This document shows positions 21,867 to 29,459 of a stretch of DNA of 64,000 nucleotides, one piece after another. This stretch comes from Moraxella nonliquefaciens (lineage in GTDB: Bacteria; Pseudomonadota; Gammaproteobacteria; Pseudomonadales; Moraxellaceae): contig NZ_LXTW01000023.1 of the NCBI RefSeq assembly GCF_001679005.1, positions 76,206 through 140,205 on the forward strand. Direction: 5' to 3'. Below the pieces are notes generated by a model, which worked only from the letters and a program-made list of their open reading frames with translations, did no database searches and was not told the DNA's origin. The translations under genes and the position numbers were made by a program. Numbering within the stretch: the stretch's first letter is position 1; every line of letters starts with the position of its first letter.

Positions 21867-21898
21867 AAAACCCATTCATAGAATGGGTTTTTTGTTTT
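21867..21898 (+). terminator. Terminator after the membrane protein gene (copy 2 of a repeated terminator)
   Basis: AAAACCCATTC (21867-21877) / GAATGGGTTTT (21881-21891) with a 3-nt loop, then TTGTTTTGGTTTT. Its A-run would also serve convergent ihfA. Confidence 0.88.
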
Positions 21899-21902
21899 GG
21901 TT

Positions 21903-22190
21903 TTATTTAACTTCAATTTGACGGCGAAATTTTTGCCCTGCCTTAAAGGTAACGACACGGCGTGCTTTAATCGCAACAACCTCTCCTGTTTTGGGATTGC
22001 GACCGGGGCGAGATTTTTTGTCTTTTAATTCAAAGTTGCCAAAGCCTGAGAGCTTGACCTCTTTGCCATCTGCCAAACTTTGGCTGATTTCACCAAAAAA
22101 GGTATCTACCAATTTGCGAGCATCTTGACGGGTCATGCGTAGGCGAATGGTCAAACGGTCTATCATGTCTGCTTTGGTTAAGGTTGCCAT
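21903..22190 (-). CDS. ihfA: Integration host factor subunit alpha
   Basis: DNA-bending HU/IHF-family protein, 95 residues, acting as a heterodimer with IhfB in transcription, recombination and replication. The signatures [20 protein letters not shown] and NPKTGE with the beta-arm [11 protein letters not shown] are intact, and the alpha identity fits its place directly downstream of pheT, as in E. coli pheST-ihfA. AAGGA 7 nt before the ATG supports the start. A 141-bp gap separates it from pheT. Confidence 0.95.
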   Translation of the reverse strand: MATLTKADMIDRLTIRLRMTRQDARKLVDTFFGEISQSLADGKEVKLSGFGNFELKDKKSRPGRNPKTGEVVAIKARRVVTFKAGQKFRRQIEVK

Positions 22191-22331
22191 ATACTGTCCT
22201 TTTAAAATGAAATTGCTAAAATCAGCATTGTTAGGGCAGATGATGATTGGTCATTATTGCCCCTTGTGCTGATGATTTTGTCAATGTCTATGAGATAATA
22301 GTGTCTGATTTTAATGCCAAAAATCAACACA

Positions 22332-24719
22332 TCAGCCATCACGTAATTGTGCCTGATATCTGTCAGTCAGTGCCACAATCACTCTGTCCATGAGAGCCTT
22401 AATCTCGCCATCGGATAAGGTGCAAGTGGCATCTTGCAAGGTCATGGCAAACGCCAGTGATTTTTTACCCTCAGGCAGTGTGCTGCCTTGATACACATCA
22501 AATAAGCTAACGTCTGTCAAATGCTTGCCTGCCACATCATACACAACATCTGCCACCTCTTGCCATGTGAGTTCCTTATCCACAAAAAATGCCAAATCAC
22601 GCCGAACGCTTGGGAATTTGCTTGGTAGGGTAACATCAGGGATATAACGGTGCAAATTGATGAGTGCATTAAGGTCAAGCTGAGCTACCCATACCATGGG
22701 CAAATCTAAGGCGGTGCTGATGCTTGGGTGAAGTTGCCCAAAATAACCAATCTGCTTACCAGCGACTGACACATAGGCACTTTGCCCCAAATGCAAAAAT
22801 GCCAAATCCGCTCGTTCATAATGGGGTGTTGCATGGTGTGGCAGTAGGCTCTCCACGTCTGCTTTTAGGTCAAAAAAGTCCACCGCACGCACGCCATGAA
22901 TGCTGTCGGTTGCTTGTCCTGTGGCGATGATGGCAAGGCTTGGAATTTGTTCTAAGCTTATCATGTCTTTACCAACGAAACAAAGCCCTGTTTCAAATAG
23001 TCGCACGTTTGTTTGTTGGCGGTTTAGGTTATGGACAACGATGGGCAAAAGGCTAGATAACAGTGTGCGTCTCATGACAGCAAGTTCTGATGAGATTGGG
23101 TTGGCAAGGGGTAAAATCTCGCCCAATTTGTCATCGTGGAGCAATTTTTCTAATTTGTCATCACAAAAACTAAAACTGACCGCTTCAAAATAGCCCTGTT
23201 TGGCAAGGGTTAATTTTAACACATGAGTCAAATCTGCCGTGTCATCATGACTCATGTCCACCATAAACTGGGGCAGGCGTGGGGCAATGTTGTCATAGCC
23301 ATGCACGCGGGCAATCTCCTCGATGATGTCCTCACAGATGGTAATGTCAAAGCGATGGCTGGGCGGTTGGCAGATAAATTTTGTACCATCAAATGTGGTG
23401 CTAATCTCCAAGCGGTTTAACAGCTTGGTAATCTCATCGGCAGGCAATGCCACGCCAAGCAGTTTTTCTACTTTGTCAAATGGCACATGCACAGATTCAC
23501 GTTTTGGCAAATCTGAGATGCTCTGGACGGTTGTGGTTTGTCCAACTTGACCGCCTGCAATGGTTGCTATTAAGGTTGTGGCACGGTCAAGGGCGATTTT
23601 TGGCAGGTTAAAATCTACCCCACGCTCAAACCTAACACTGGCATCGGTATGCAAACCAAAGCGTCTGGCACGCCCTGCGATATTTCGCTGATTAAAATGA
23701 GCCGACTCTAATACGATATTGGTTGTCTCATCAGACACCGCCGAGCGAGCTCCGCCCATAATTCCTGCCAGTGCCAGCACGCCCATGTCATCAGCGATGA
23801 CCAGTTCATCACCTGTTAGGGTAATGGTCTGTTCGTTTAGAAGTGTTAGCGTCTCACCTTCATGGGCAAGGCGTACCGTGATGGCACCCACGATTTTATC
23901 AGCATCAAAAGCATGCAAGGGTTGACCGAGTTCTAATAGGATAAAATTGGTAACATCAACCAAAAAATTATGGGTACGCAGACCGCTTGCCATGAGATTG
24001 TCTTTTAGCCATTTGGGGGTTTTAACACTGCGGTCAATGTCGCCGATGTACTGAGCCAGATAGCGTGGACAAGCGGTGGGGTTTTCTACTTTGACGGCTA
24101 CCGCTTTATCCAGTGTGGGGGGGGTCGTAATAATCTCAGGGCGGTTTAGAGGCAAGCCATTAACCACGCCAATCTCACGAGCCAAGCCAAGCACGCTTAG
24201 GCAGTCGCCACGGTTGGGCGTGATTGCCACATCAAAAATCTGCCCATCAAGCCCCAGATACTCTCGCACATTCATACCAATCGGGGCATCATCATCAAGC
24301 TCCAAAAGCCCATCTAATTCATCAATGAGTCCCAGCTCAGATGCACCGCAGAGCATGCCTTGACTCTCCACACCACGCAGTTTGCCTTTTTTGATTTTAA
24401 AGGGCTTGCCATCAATGGGTGGCAACTCTGCCCCAACGGTAGCAACTGCCACTTTTAGTCCCACTCGCACATTGCTTGCCCCACAGACGATTTGTAGGAG
24501 GGTGTCGGTGCCGATATTGACCGTGGTGATGCGTAATTTGTCCGCATCAGGATGCTTGTTGCAGGTGATGACCTGCCCTATGACCACGCCATAGAACATC
24601 GGAGCGATAGGCTCCATGCCATCTAATTCTAAGCCAAGCATGGTAAGTTGTTCGCCCAGCTCATCTGATGAATTGGTGGGATTAACCCATTGTCTAAGCC
24701 AGTTTTCGCTAATTTTCAT
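22332..24719 (-). CDS. pheT: Phenylalanyl-tRNA synthetase beta subunit
   Basis: 795 residues, the E. coli length. Domains in order: EMAP/OB-type tRNA-binding domain (about 40-150, GVVIGQVITCNKHPDADKLR), B3/B4 editing domain (about 210-370), B5 (about 400-470), catalytic-like core, and the ferredoxin-fold anticodon-binding domain (about 700-795, KFPSVRRDLAFFVD). It forms an alpha2-beta2 enzyme with PheS. Its start lies only 17 nt after the stop of a PIN toxin gene, so the toxin pair is inside the pheS-pheT operon. Confidence 0.96.
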   Translation of the reverse strand: MKISENWLRQWVNPTNSSDELGEQLTMLGLELDGMEPIAPMFYGVVIGQVITCNKHPDADKLRITTVNIGTDTLLQIVCGASNVRVGLKVAVATVGAELPPIDGKPFKIKKGKLRGVESQGMLCGASELGLIDELDGLLELDDDAPIGMNVREYLGLDGQIFDVAITPNRGDCLSVLGLAREIGVVNGLPLNRPEIITTPPTLDKAVAVKVENPTACPRYLAQYIGDIDRSVKTPKWLKDNLMASGLRTHNFLVDVTNFILLELGQPLHAFDADKIVGAITVRLAHEGETLTLLNEQTITLTGDELVIADDMGVLALAGIMGGARSAVSDETTNIVLESAHFNQRNIAGRARRFGLHTDASVRFERGVDFNLPKIALDRATTLIATIAGGQVGQTTTVQSISDLPKRESVHVPFDKVEKLLGVALPADEITKLLNRLEISTTFDGTKFICQPPSHRFDITICEDIIEEIARVHGYDNIAPRLPQFMVDMSHDDTADLTHVLKLTLAKQGYFEAVSFSFCDDKLEKLLHDDKLGEILPLANPISSELAVMRRTLLSSLLPIVVHNLNRQQTNVRLFETGLCFVGKDMISLEQIPSLAIIATGQATDSIHGVRAVDFFDLKADVESLLPHHATPHYERADLAFLHLGQSAYVSVAGKQIGYFGQLHPSISTALDLPMVWVAQLDLNALINLHRYIPDVTLPSKFPSVRRDLAFFVDKELTWQEVADVVYDVAGKHLTDVSLFDVYQGSTLPEGKKSLAFAMTLQDATCTLSDGEIKALMDRVIVALTDRYQAQLRDG

Positions 24720-24736
24720 AAGTGTCTCAAATTATT

Positions 24737-25117
24737 TTAAAATAGTTTTAAATTAGGGTATTGGGGAATGATTGTGTCTTTTGTGATTAAGGTAAAATTT
24801 TCGCTCATGGTTTGGGCGATTATCAGTTTATCAAAAGGGTCTTTATGATATAAAGGTAAGTTTTGCACCAGTAGGCAATGCCTTGATAATACTGGTAATT
24901 GCACATACCAATTTTCAATCAAATGCTGATAAAGCAATTTGACATCAATATCAAAATCCGCCTTACCCAACGCCTTTTTGATGGCAACTTCCCATAAATT
25001 GACCGTGCTAAAATACACTTTGATGCTTTTATTTAAAAGCAGAGCCTTTAATCTTTCATTTAGCTTTTGGGGTTCTTGGGCAAGCCAAATGACGATATGA
25101 GTATCTAATAAATACAT
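24737..25117 (-). CDS. PIN-domain (VapC-like) toxin inserted in the pheS-pheT operon
   Basis: A 126-residue PIN-domain ribonuclease-type toxin. The four acidic active-site positions are all present: D5 (MYLLDTH), E43 (NLWEVAIK), D96 (HKDPFDKLIIAQ) and D114 (LITKDT). The ATG at 25117 overlaps the antitoxin stop by one base (TGATG), which indicates translational coupling. An in-frame TTG one codon earlier is less likely. It sits 17 nt before pheT. Its antitoxin gene carries an in-frame stop (25243-25245), yet the toxin frame is open and looks intact. Confidence 0.88.
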   Translation of the reverse strand: MYLLDTHIVIWLAQEPQKLNERLKALLLNKSIKVYFSTVNLWEVAIKKALGKADFDIDVKLLYQHLIENWYVQLPVLSRHCLLVQNLPLYHKDPFDKLIIAQTMSENFTLITKDTIIPQYPNLKLF

Positions 25118-25290
25118 CAATCCACACCAAACAGTTTTGCCACTTCATCATCGCCCCAATGTTCATCATCGCCCCAATGAATGTCATCAGGCAGCACCGT
25201 TACAATCAGGCGAGCATTTTGTAACTGTGGGGGTGTGTCTGGTCATTTTAATTGACCGTGTTCAATGAGTACTTGATAACTTTGTAACAT
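25117..25290 (-). pseudogene. Antitoxin gene of the PIN toxin, interrupted by an in-frame TGA
   Basis: A 57-residue frame with AAGGAG before its ATG at 25290, only 18 nt after the pheS stop. It reads MLQSYQVLIEHGQLK, then TGA at codon 16 (25243-25245), then PDTPPQLQNARLIVTVL and the rest to a TGA overlapping the toxin start. A tryptophan (TGG) would fit the broken codon. The C-terminal part, which usually contacts the toxin, holds an exact duplication of HWGDDE. The antitoxin role is inferred from size, coupling and position. An intact product needs read-through, reinitiation (a GTG at codon 31 is one option) or a sequence error. Confidence 0.8.
25144..25179. repeat. 18-bp perfect tandem repeat in the antitoxin gene
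   Basis: TTCATCATCGCCCCAATG occurs twice head to tail and encodes a doubled His-Trp-Gly-Asp-Asp-Glu on the minus strand. It keeps the frame. Confidence 0.9.
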
Positions 25291-25308
25291 GACCACACTC
25301 CTTTTTGA

Positions 25309-26367
25309 TTAAGCAAACTGCCCCAAAAACCTTAGGTCATTTTGAAAAAATACTCGCAAATCATCAATGCCATAATACAACATGGCAAAGCGTTCAATGC
25401 CAAGCCCAAAGGCAAACCCTGTGTACTCATCAGGATTAATGCCACAGTTACGCAAAACCTGAGGGTGTACCATGCCACACCCTAACACCTCCAACCATTT
25501 GCCAGTATCGGACAAAATATCCACCTCAGCGGAAGGCTCGGTGAAAGGGAAAAAACTTGGGCGAAAACGTATGGTCATATTGGTGCCAAAAAACGCATTT
25601 AAAAACTCATGAATCACCCCTTTTAACTCGGCAAAATTGGATGATTTAGAGATCATCAACCCCTCCATTTGGTGAAACATGGGTGAGTGCGTCTGGTCGC
25701 TATCACAGCGATAGACACGCCCAGGGCAGATGATGCGTAAGGGCGGTTCACTTTTTTCCATGGTGCGGATTTGCACACCACTGGTGTGCGTGCGTAGCAG
25801 GTAGTGAGCATCAAAGTAAAAAGTATCGTGCATGGCACGAGCAGGGTGATGCTCTGGGATATTTAGCGCCTCAAAGTTATAATAATCGCTCTCCACCTCA
25901 GGGCCTGTTGCCACGCTAAATCCTGCTTGCACAAAGAATTTTTTCATGCGTTCTGTGGTCAGTGTGATGGGGTGTAGACCACCTGTGGGCTTGTGGCGGG
26001 CGGGCAGTGTGATGTCAATCTGTTCGGCAAGCAATTTGGCGTTTAGTGCCTGTGCTGCCAATATTTTTCCACGTTCATCAAAAGCGGTGGTAATGCGTGT
26101 GCGAAGCTTGTGTAGATACGCCCCATAGGTCTTTTTGCCCTCTGCATCTAGCCCTCCCATTTGTTTGGATAAGGCAGTAATGGGAGATTTTTTGCCTTGC
26201 AATGCCCCTTTTAGCTCTTGTAGTTGGTTGCTGTTATGGGCAGTGCCAATGGCATCGATGACCTGATTGGTATAATCATCAAAATCATCGCCGCTAATGT
26301 CTGCTATGGGTTTATCTAGGTGCGATAGGGCAAGTACCACGTCTAGGGGGGAATGAGTGTCGGTCAT
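25309..26367 (-). CDS. pheS: Phenylalanyl-tRNA synthetase alpha subunit
   Basis: Catalytic class II synthetase subunit, 352 residues from the chosen start. Motif 2 region RIICPGRVYRCDSDQTHSPMFHQMEG and motif 3 GFAFGLGIERFAML are clear, with HHPARAMHDTFYF between. The frame is open upstream to 26493, but those 42 codons lie across and beyond the promoter at 26398-26426, so the start must be one of the ATGs at 26379, 26376, 26373 or 26367. The last was taken because the family N-terminus begins close to it. No good Shine-Dalgarno sequence is present. The leader is only about 12-24 nt, so E. coli-type pheM attenuation is absent. Confidence 0.93.
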   Translation of the reverse strand: MTDTHSPLDVVLALSHLDKPIADISGDDFDDYTNQVIDAIGTAHNSNQLQELKGALQGKKSPITALSKQMGGLDAEGKKTYGAYLHKLRTRITTAFDERGKILAAQALNAKLLAEQIDITLPARHKPTGGLHPITLTTERMKKFFVQAGFSVATGPEVESDYYNFEALNIPEHHPARAMHDTFYFDAHYLLRTHTSGVQIRTMEKSEPPLRIICPGRVYRCDSDQTHSPMFHQMEGLMISKSSNFAELKGVIHEFLNAFFGTNMTIRFRPSFFPFTEPSAEVDILSDTGKWLEVLGCGMVHPQVLRNCGINPDEYTGFAFGLGIERFAMLYYGIDDLRVFFQNDLRFLGQFA

Positions 26368-26397
26368 GTTCATCATCATTATGAATTTAAAAGAGCC

Positions 26398-26426
26398 ATT
26401 GTAAAAAATAATCACAAAAATGTAAA
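26398..26426 (-). promoter_or_regulatory. Promoter of the pheS operon
   Basis: Minus-strand -35 TTTACA (26426-26421), 17-bp spacer, -10 TACAAT (26403-26398). The start near 26391 rules out the longer pheS reading frame. Confidence 0.7.
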
Positions 26427-26821
26427 CAAAAACCACGCTAATTTGATAAAAACTGACAAATTTTTGCCAAAATTTGAGTACTTTTTTGGTCATAAAAGAA
26501 AGGATGATGGTCAGTTTAGTCTGAATATGGCAGTGATTATTATTGATTTAGATTATTATTGACTTAGCCAGATGAGATTAATCATGACAAAAAAATCTAT
26601 AAAATCAATTTTTTCTGCTTGACATTTTTAAAAATCAACATTATTCTACACAAACAAAGATTTTGTATCATTTGTTTACATAAGTATAATGTTTTGTTAT
26701 GTTTATGTATTACAAGTCATGTAGCTATCCAAGTCGCCTGATGAGCCGTCAGCCATTGATGAATCTTTGGTGCCCTAGGAACTGGATGTTATTTTTTGGT
26801 GTTAAGGAGAACAAATTTTCT
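26427..26821. other. Intergenic region between pheS and the first porin gene
   Basis: AT-rich spacer holding the porin promoter near 26663-26690 and a leader of about 125 nt. An open frame from 26699 runs into the porin but does not look like its signal peptide. No other gene is seen. Confidence 0.5.
26663..26690 (+). promoter_or_regulatory. Probable promoter of the porin pair
   Basis: -35 TTGTAT (26663-26668), 16-bp spacer, perfect -10 TATAAT (26685-26690). Confidence 0.45.
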
Positions 26822-28054
26822 ATGCACAAGTCAGCCCCCTTTATTATTTGCTCATTTGTCAGACAGTTTCATCGGGTTGCCCCTGTGTCTGTTTTGACGT
26901 TGTTTGCCGTGCCAGCTTATGCAGTTACGTTGGAGATACCATCGGTCAAAGATGGTCTTAACCTTAGCATCTATGGCAGCATCAACCCAAATTTTAGTAC
27001 CGAATCCAATAAGTTTAGCTACTCTTATGGTGACCCAGAGATTTTTGGCAATAAGGGCAGCATTGCTGATGTGCTTGTCAATCAAGACCGCAAAGACAGT
27101 GATGAACAGCTAAGATTAAATGGTCTTGATTCAGGTTCGATTAACTTTTATCTTAGACAAAGACTGACCCCAAAAATTACCGCCAACAGTTCCATCTTAA
27201 TAGAAGCTTCTAAAAGTTACAGCAGTAACTGGGGTGCTTATTGGGGGGTTGGCTTTGATTTTGGTTCTTTTGGTGAACAAGGCAGACTTACTGTTGGCAG
27301 TTATCACAATGGACTTGATGTCAGCCAGACAGATTTATACATGCTAAACACCTTAAATGATGGCGGTACCAACATTAATGCCAAATATACAGGCATTCCC
27401 AATCTAACTTTATCCGCCTATCACATGCTTACTCAATCAGCAGATATTAATAATCATGATGATTATGACAAAGGATGGCATCACAGCGATGGGGTGTCTG
27501 CCAAATATGACTTTGACTTCGCCCCACGCAAGACACTGACATTGACAGGGGGTTATGGTCGCAGTCAGGGGGATAATGATACATTAAATGCTTATAATAC
27601 CAAAAAGGCAGATGCTTATCTGCTGGGTGTTGGCTTTGGTCATAATGATTGGACGGTTGGGATAGACTATGGCGAGCGTGAAGAGACATATAACGGTGCC
27701 ATCACCCGTGGTGTGGATAAAAAAGTCTATGGTGCCAAAGTGGACTATGAATTCACCCCACGCCTAAAAGGCACGCTAAGCTATGGACACAGCCATTCTA
27801 AAAATAATACACCCATACCTTTTGCAAGAATGGTGAATTTTGGTAGGTTAGAACCTTATTCTGGGGTAGAGGCATTATTTTTTGACAAAGTCAAGCAGAA
27901 CCGATACGGAGCGACCTTGGAATACAAACTGTATCAAAACATCACCCTAAACGGTTCGCTGACCAATTTAAAGACCGTAAACCATGTCAGCGAGGGTGAA
28001 TTTAGCCGCCGTGAACAGCTCACCGCCAACATTGGGGCGTCATTCTCATTTTAA
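26822..28054 (+). CDS. Outer-membrane porin
   Basis: 410 residues from the ATG at 26822, which has AGGAG at 26805-26809. The start upstream at 26699 was dropped because the real signal peptide (about 1-34, ending VPAYA) begins here. The mature protein shows alternating hydrophobic strands, Gly- and Tyr-rich turns and a C-terminal Phe (GASFSF), all typical of a 16-strand porin. It resembles the Gram-negative porin family used by Moraxella (M35-like). Solute specificity is unknown. It is followed 17 nt later by a second porin, so the two are probably co-transcribed. Confidence 0.85.
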   Translation: MHKSAPFIICSFVRQFHRVAPVSVLTLFAVPAYAVTLEIPSVKDGLNLSIYGSINPNFSTESNKFSYSYGDPEIFGNKGSIADVLVNQDRKDSDEQLRLNGLDSGSINFYLRQRLTPKITANSSILIEASKSYSSNWGAYWGVGFDFGSFGEQGRLTVGSYHNGLDVSQTDLYMLNTLNDGGTNINAKYTGIPNLTLSAYHMLTQSADINNHDDYDKGWHHSDGVSAKYDFDFAPRKTLTLTGGYGRSQGDNDTLNAYNTKKADAYLLGVGFGHNDWTVGIDYGEREETYNGAITRGVDKKVYGAKVDYEFTPRLKGTLSYGHSHSKNNTPIPFARMVNFGRLEPYSGVEALFFDKVKQNRYGATLEYKLYQNITLNGSLTNLKTVNHVSEGEFSRREQLTANIGASFSF

Positions 28055-28071
28055 TCAGTTAAAGGACTTTT

Positions 28072-29367
28072 ATGAAAACAGCTCAATCTTTTAAATTAAC
28101 CAAAATCGCCCTAATGACAGGCGTCATGCTAACGGCAACCAGCACTCAGGCAGTTTATAATCTTTATAAAAAAGACGGTCTGTCTTTGGACATCGGTGGG
28201 CAGATTGACATGCAAGCGACCAAGCAGGATAAACAATTTGTGCTACAAAGTCCGATGTCAGATGCTTATTTTGATAAGACAAATAATTGGCTTTGGTCTG
28301 ATATCACACCAAAAGGCACAAAGCTTGCTGTTACGGATAAAAAACCACGCCTAGGACAAAACCACGGCGTATCCTATGTGGATTTTCGTGGTTCACAAGA
28401 GTTGCCAAATGACTGGCGAGTGACGGGCAATGTCGGCTTTGGGTATAGTAATGGGCGTGATTTTTATCTGTCTAATTCTAGCCTGTCTTTTGACAAACGT
28501 CATCTGGGGGCGATTAGCTTAGGTCGCCAATATCTGCACACCAACTACGTCAATCGCACTGGCACAGACACGCCATTGGATATTTTTAGCAGCAGTGCGG
28601 TGCGTTTGGACTATTATGGTGTTAAAGGCTTGCAAACCAGTGCTTATTATAGTTTTGCAGGTTATCACGATGTAACCAAAGAAAATAACACCGAAGTGGA
28701 TTTAGGTTATGGTGTGTCAGCAAGTTATCGCTTGCCCATCGCCCACAGTCAAAGCCTAAGAGTGGCGGCAGGTTATACACACAGTGCTTATAATCCTGTA
28801 AGTAATATTGTTCTAGAAGAGCGAATTGCCAACAAAAACACCCTAAACCGCTATCCACAAAAGGTTGATGGTGTGGCGGCATCGCTGGAATATCAAGCAG
28901 GTAAATTCTTGGTAGCGGCGGATATTGGTCGTAAAAAAGAAGACATGTCAGACAGTCGTAACACACCTTTGGATGAACGCAATACCGATTATTTGGGAGC
29001 TAAGATTGCCTATGATATTAACCCTGTTTTGCAGGTGAGTGCAGGTTATGGCACTAAAAAAGCTAAGACGAATTTGAAAAAGGGTGCATTAGCACTCACC
29101 AATGATGCAGACGCTTTACGTGAAATCTACCAAGGCGGTAACCCAAACGATTTGGCAAAGTATTCTTATGTAGGGGCAGGCGAGCGATATCTGTATGATA
29201 AAGCCGACACCAAAGAAGCGTATGTGCAGATGGACTATCGCATCCGTCCTAATGTCCGTGTTTATGGTCGTTATGACAGCGAAGAGACAATTTATAAAGT
29301 TGATGGTAAGGATGCTGGCAAATTGACCGATGATAATGTGCGTGTGGGCATGGTATTTACGTTCTGA
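28072..29367 (+). CDS. Outer-membrane porin, second of a tandem pair
   Basis: 431 residues with a signal peptide ending TSTQA near residue 27 and a C-terminal Phe (GMVFTF). Beta-barrel features include DGLSLDIGGQID, SYVDFRGSQEL, AISLGRQYL and VDGVAASLEYQAGKF. These follow the general porin (M35-like) layout more clearly than in the preceding gene. An AAAGGA ribosome-binding site precedes the ATG. The two porins differ along most of their length, so the pair is either an old duplication or a functional pair rather than a recent copy. Confidence 0.88.
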   Translation: MKTAQSFKLTKIALMTGVMLTATSTQAVYNLYKKDGLSLDIGGQIDMQATKQDKQFVLQSPMSDAYFDKTNNWLWSDITPKGTKLAVTDKKPRLGQNHGVSYVDFRGSQELPNDWRVTGNVGFGYSNGRDFYLSNSSLSFDKRHLGAISLGRQYLHTNYVNRTGTDTPLDIFSSSAVRLDYYGVKGLQTSAYYSFAGYHDVTKENNTEVDLGYGVSASYRLPIAHSQSLRVAAGYTHSAYNPVSNIVLEERIANKNTLNRYPQKVDGVAASLEYQAGKFLVAADIGRKKEDMSDSRNTPLDERNTDYLGAKIAYDINPVLQVSAGYGTKKAKTNLKKGALALTNDADALREIYQGGNPNDLAKYSYVGAGERYLYDKADTKEAYVQMDYRIRPNVRVYGRYDSEETIYKVDGKDAGKLTDDNVRVGMVFTF

Positions 29368-29459
29368 TACCACGCCAAAAACCCTAGGGCGGGCGATTGC
29401 TTGCCCTTGATGGGTGCATGTGTAGGCTGATTTGCATGGCAAAAATTAAGGAGTTGCCC

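Noticed and set aside
26368..26493. Phe-rich 42-codon N-terminal extension of PheS, or a pheM-like leader peptide
   Set aside because: The promoter (26398-26426) lies inside this stretch, so most of it is not transcribed with pheS. The Phe content comes from T-runs, and there is no stop or attenuator.
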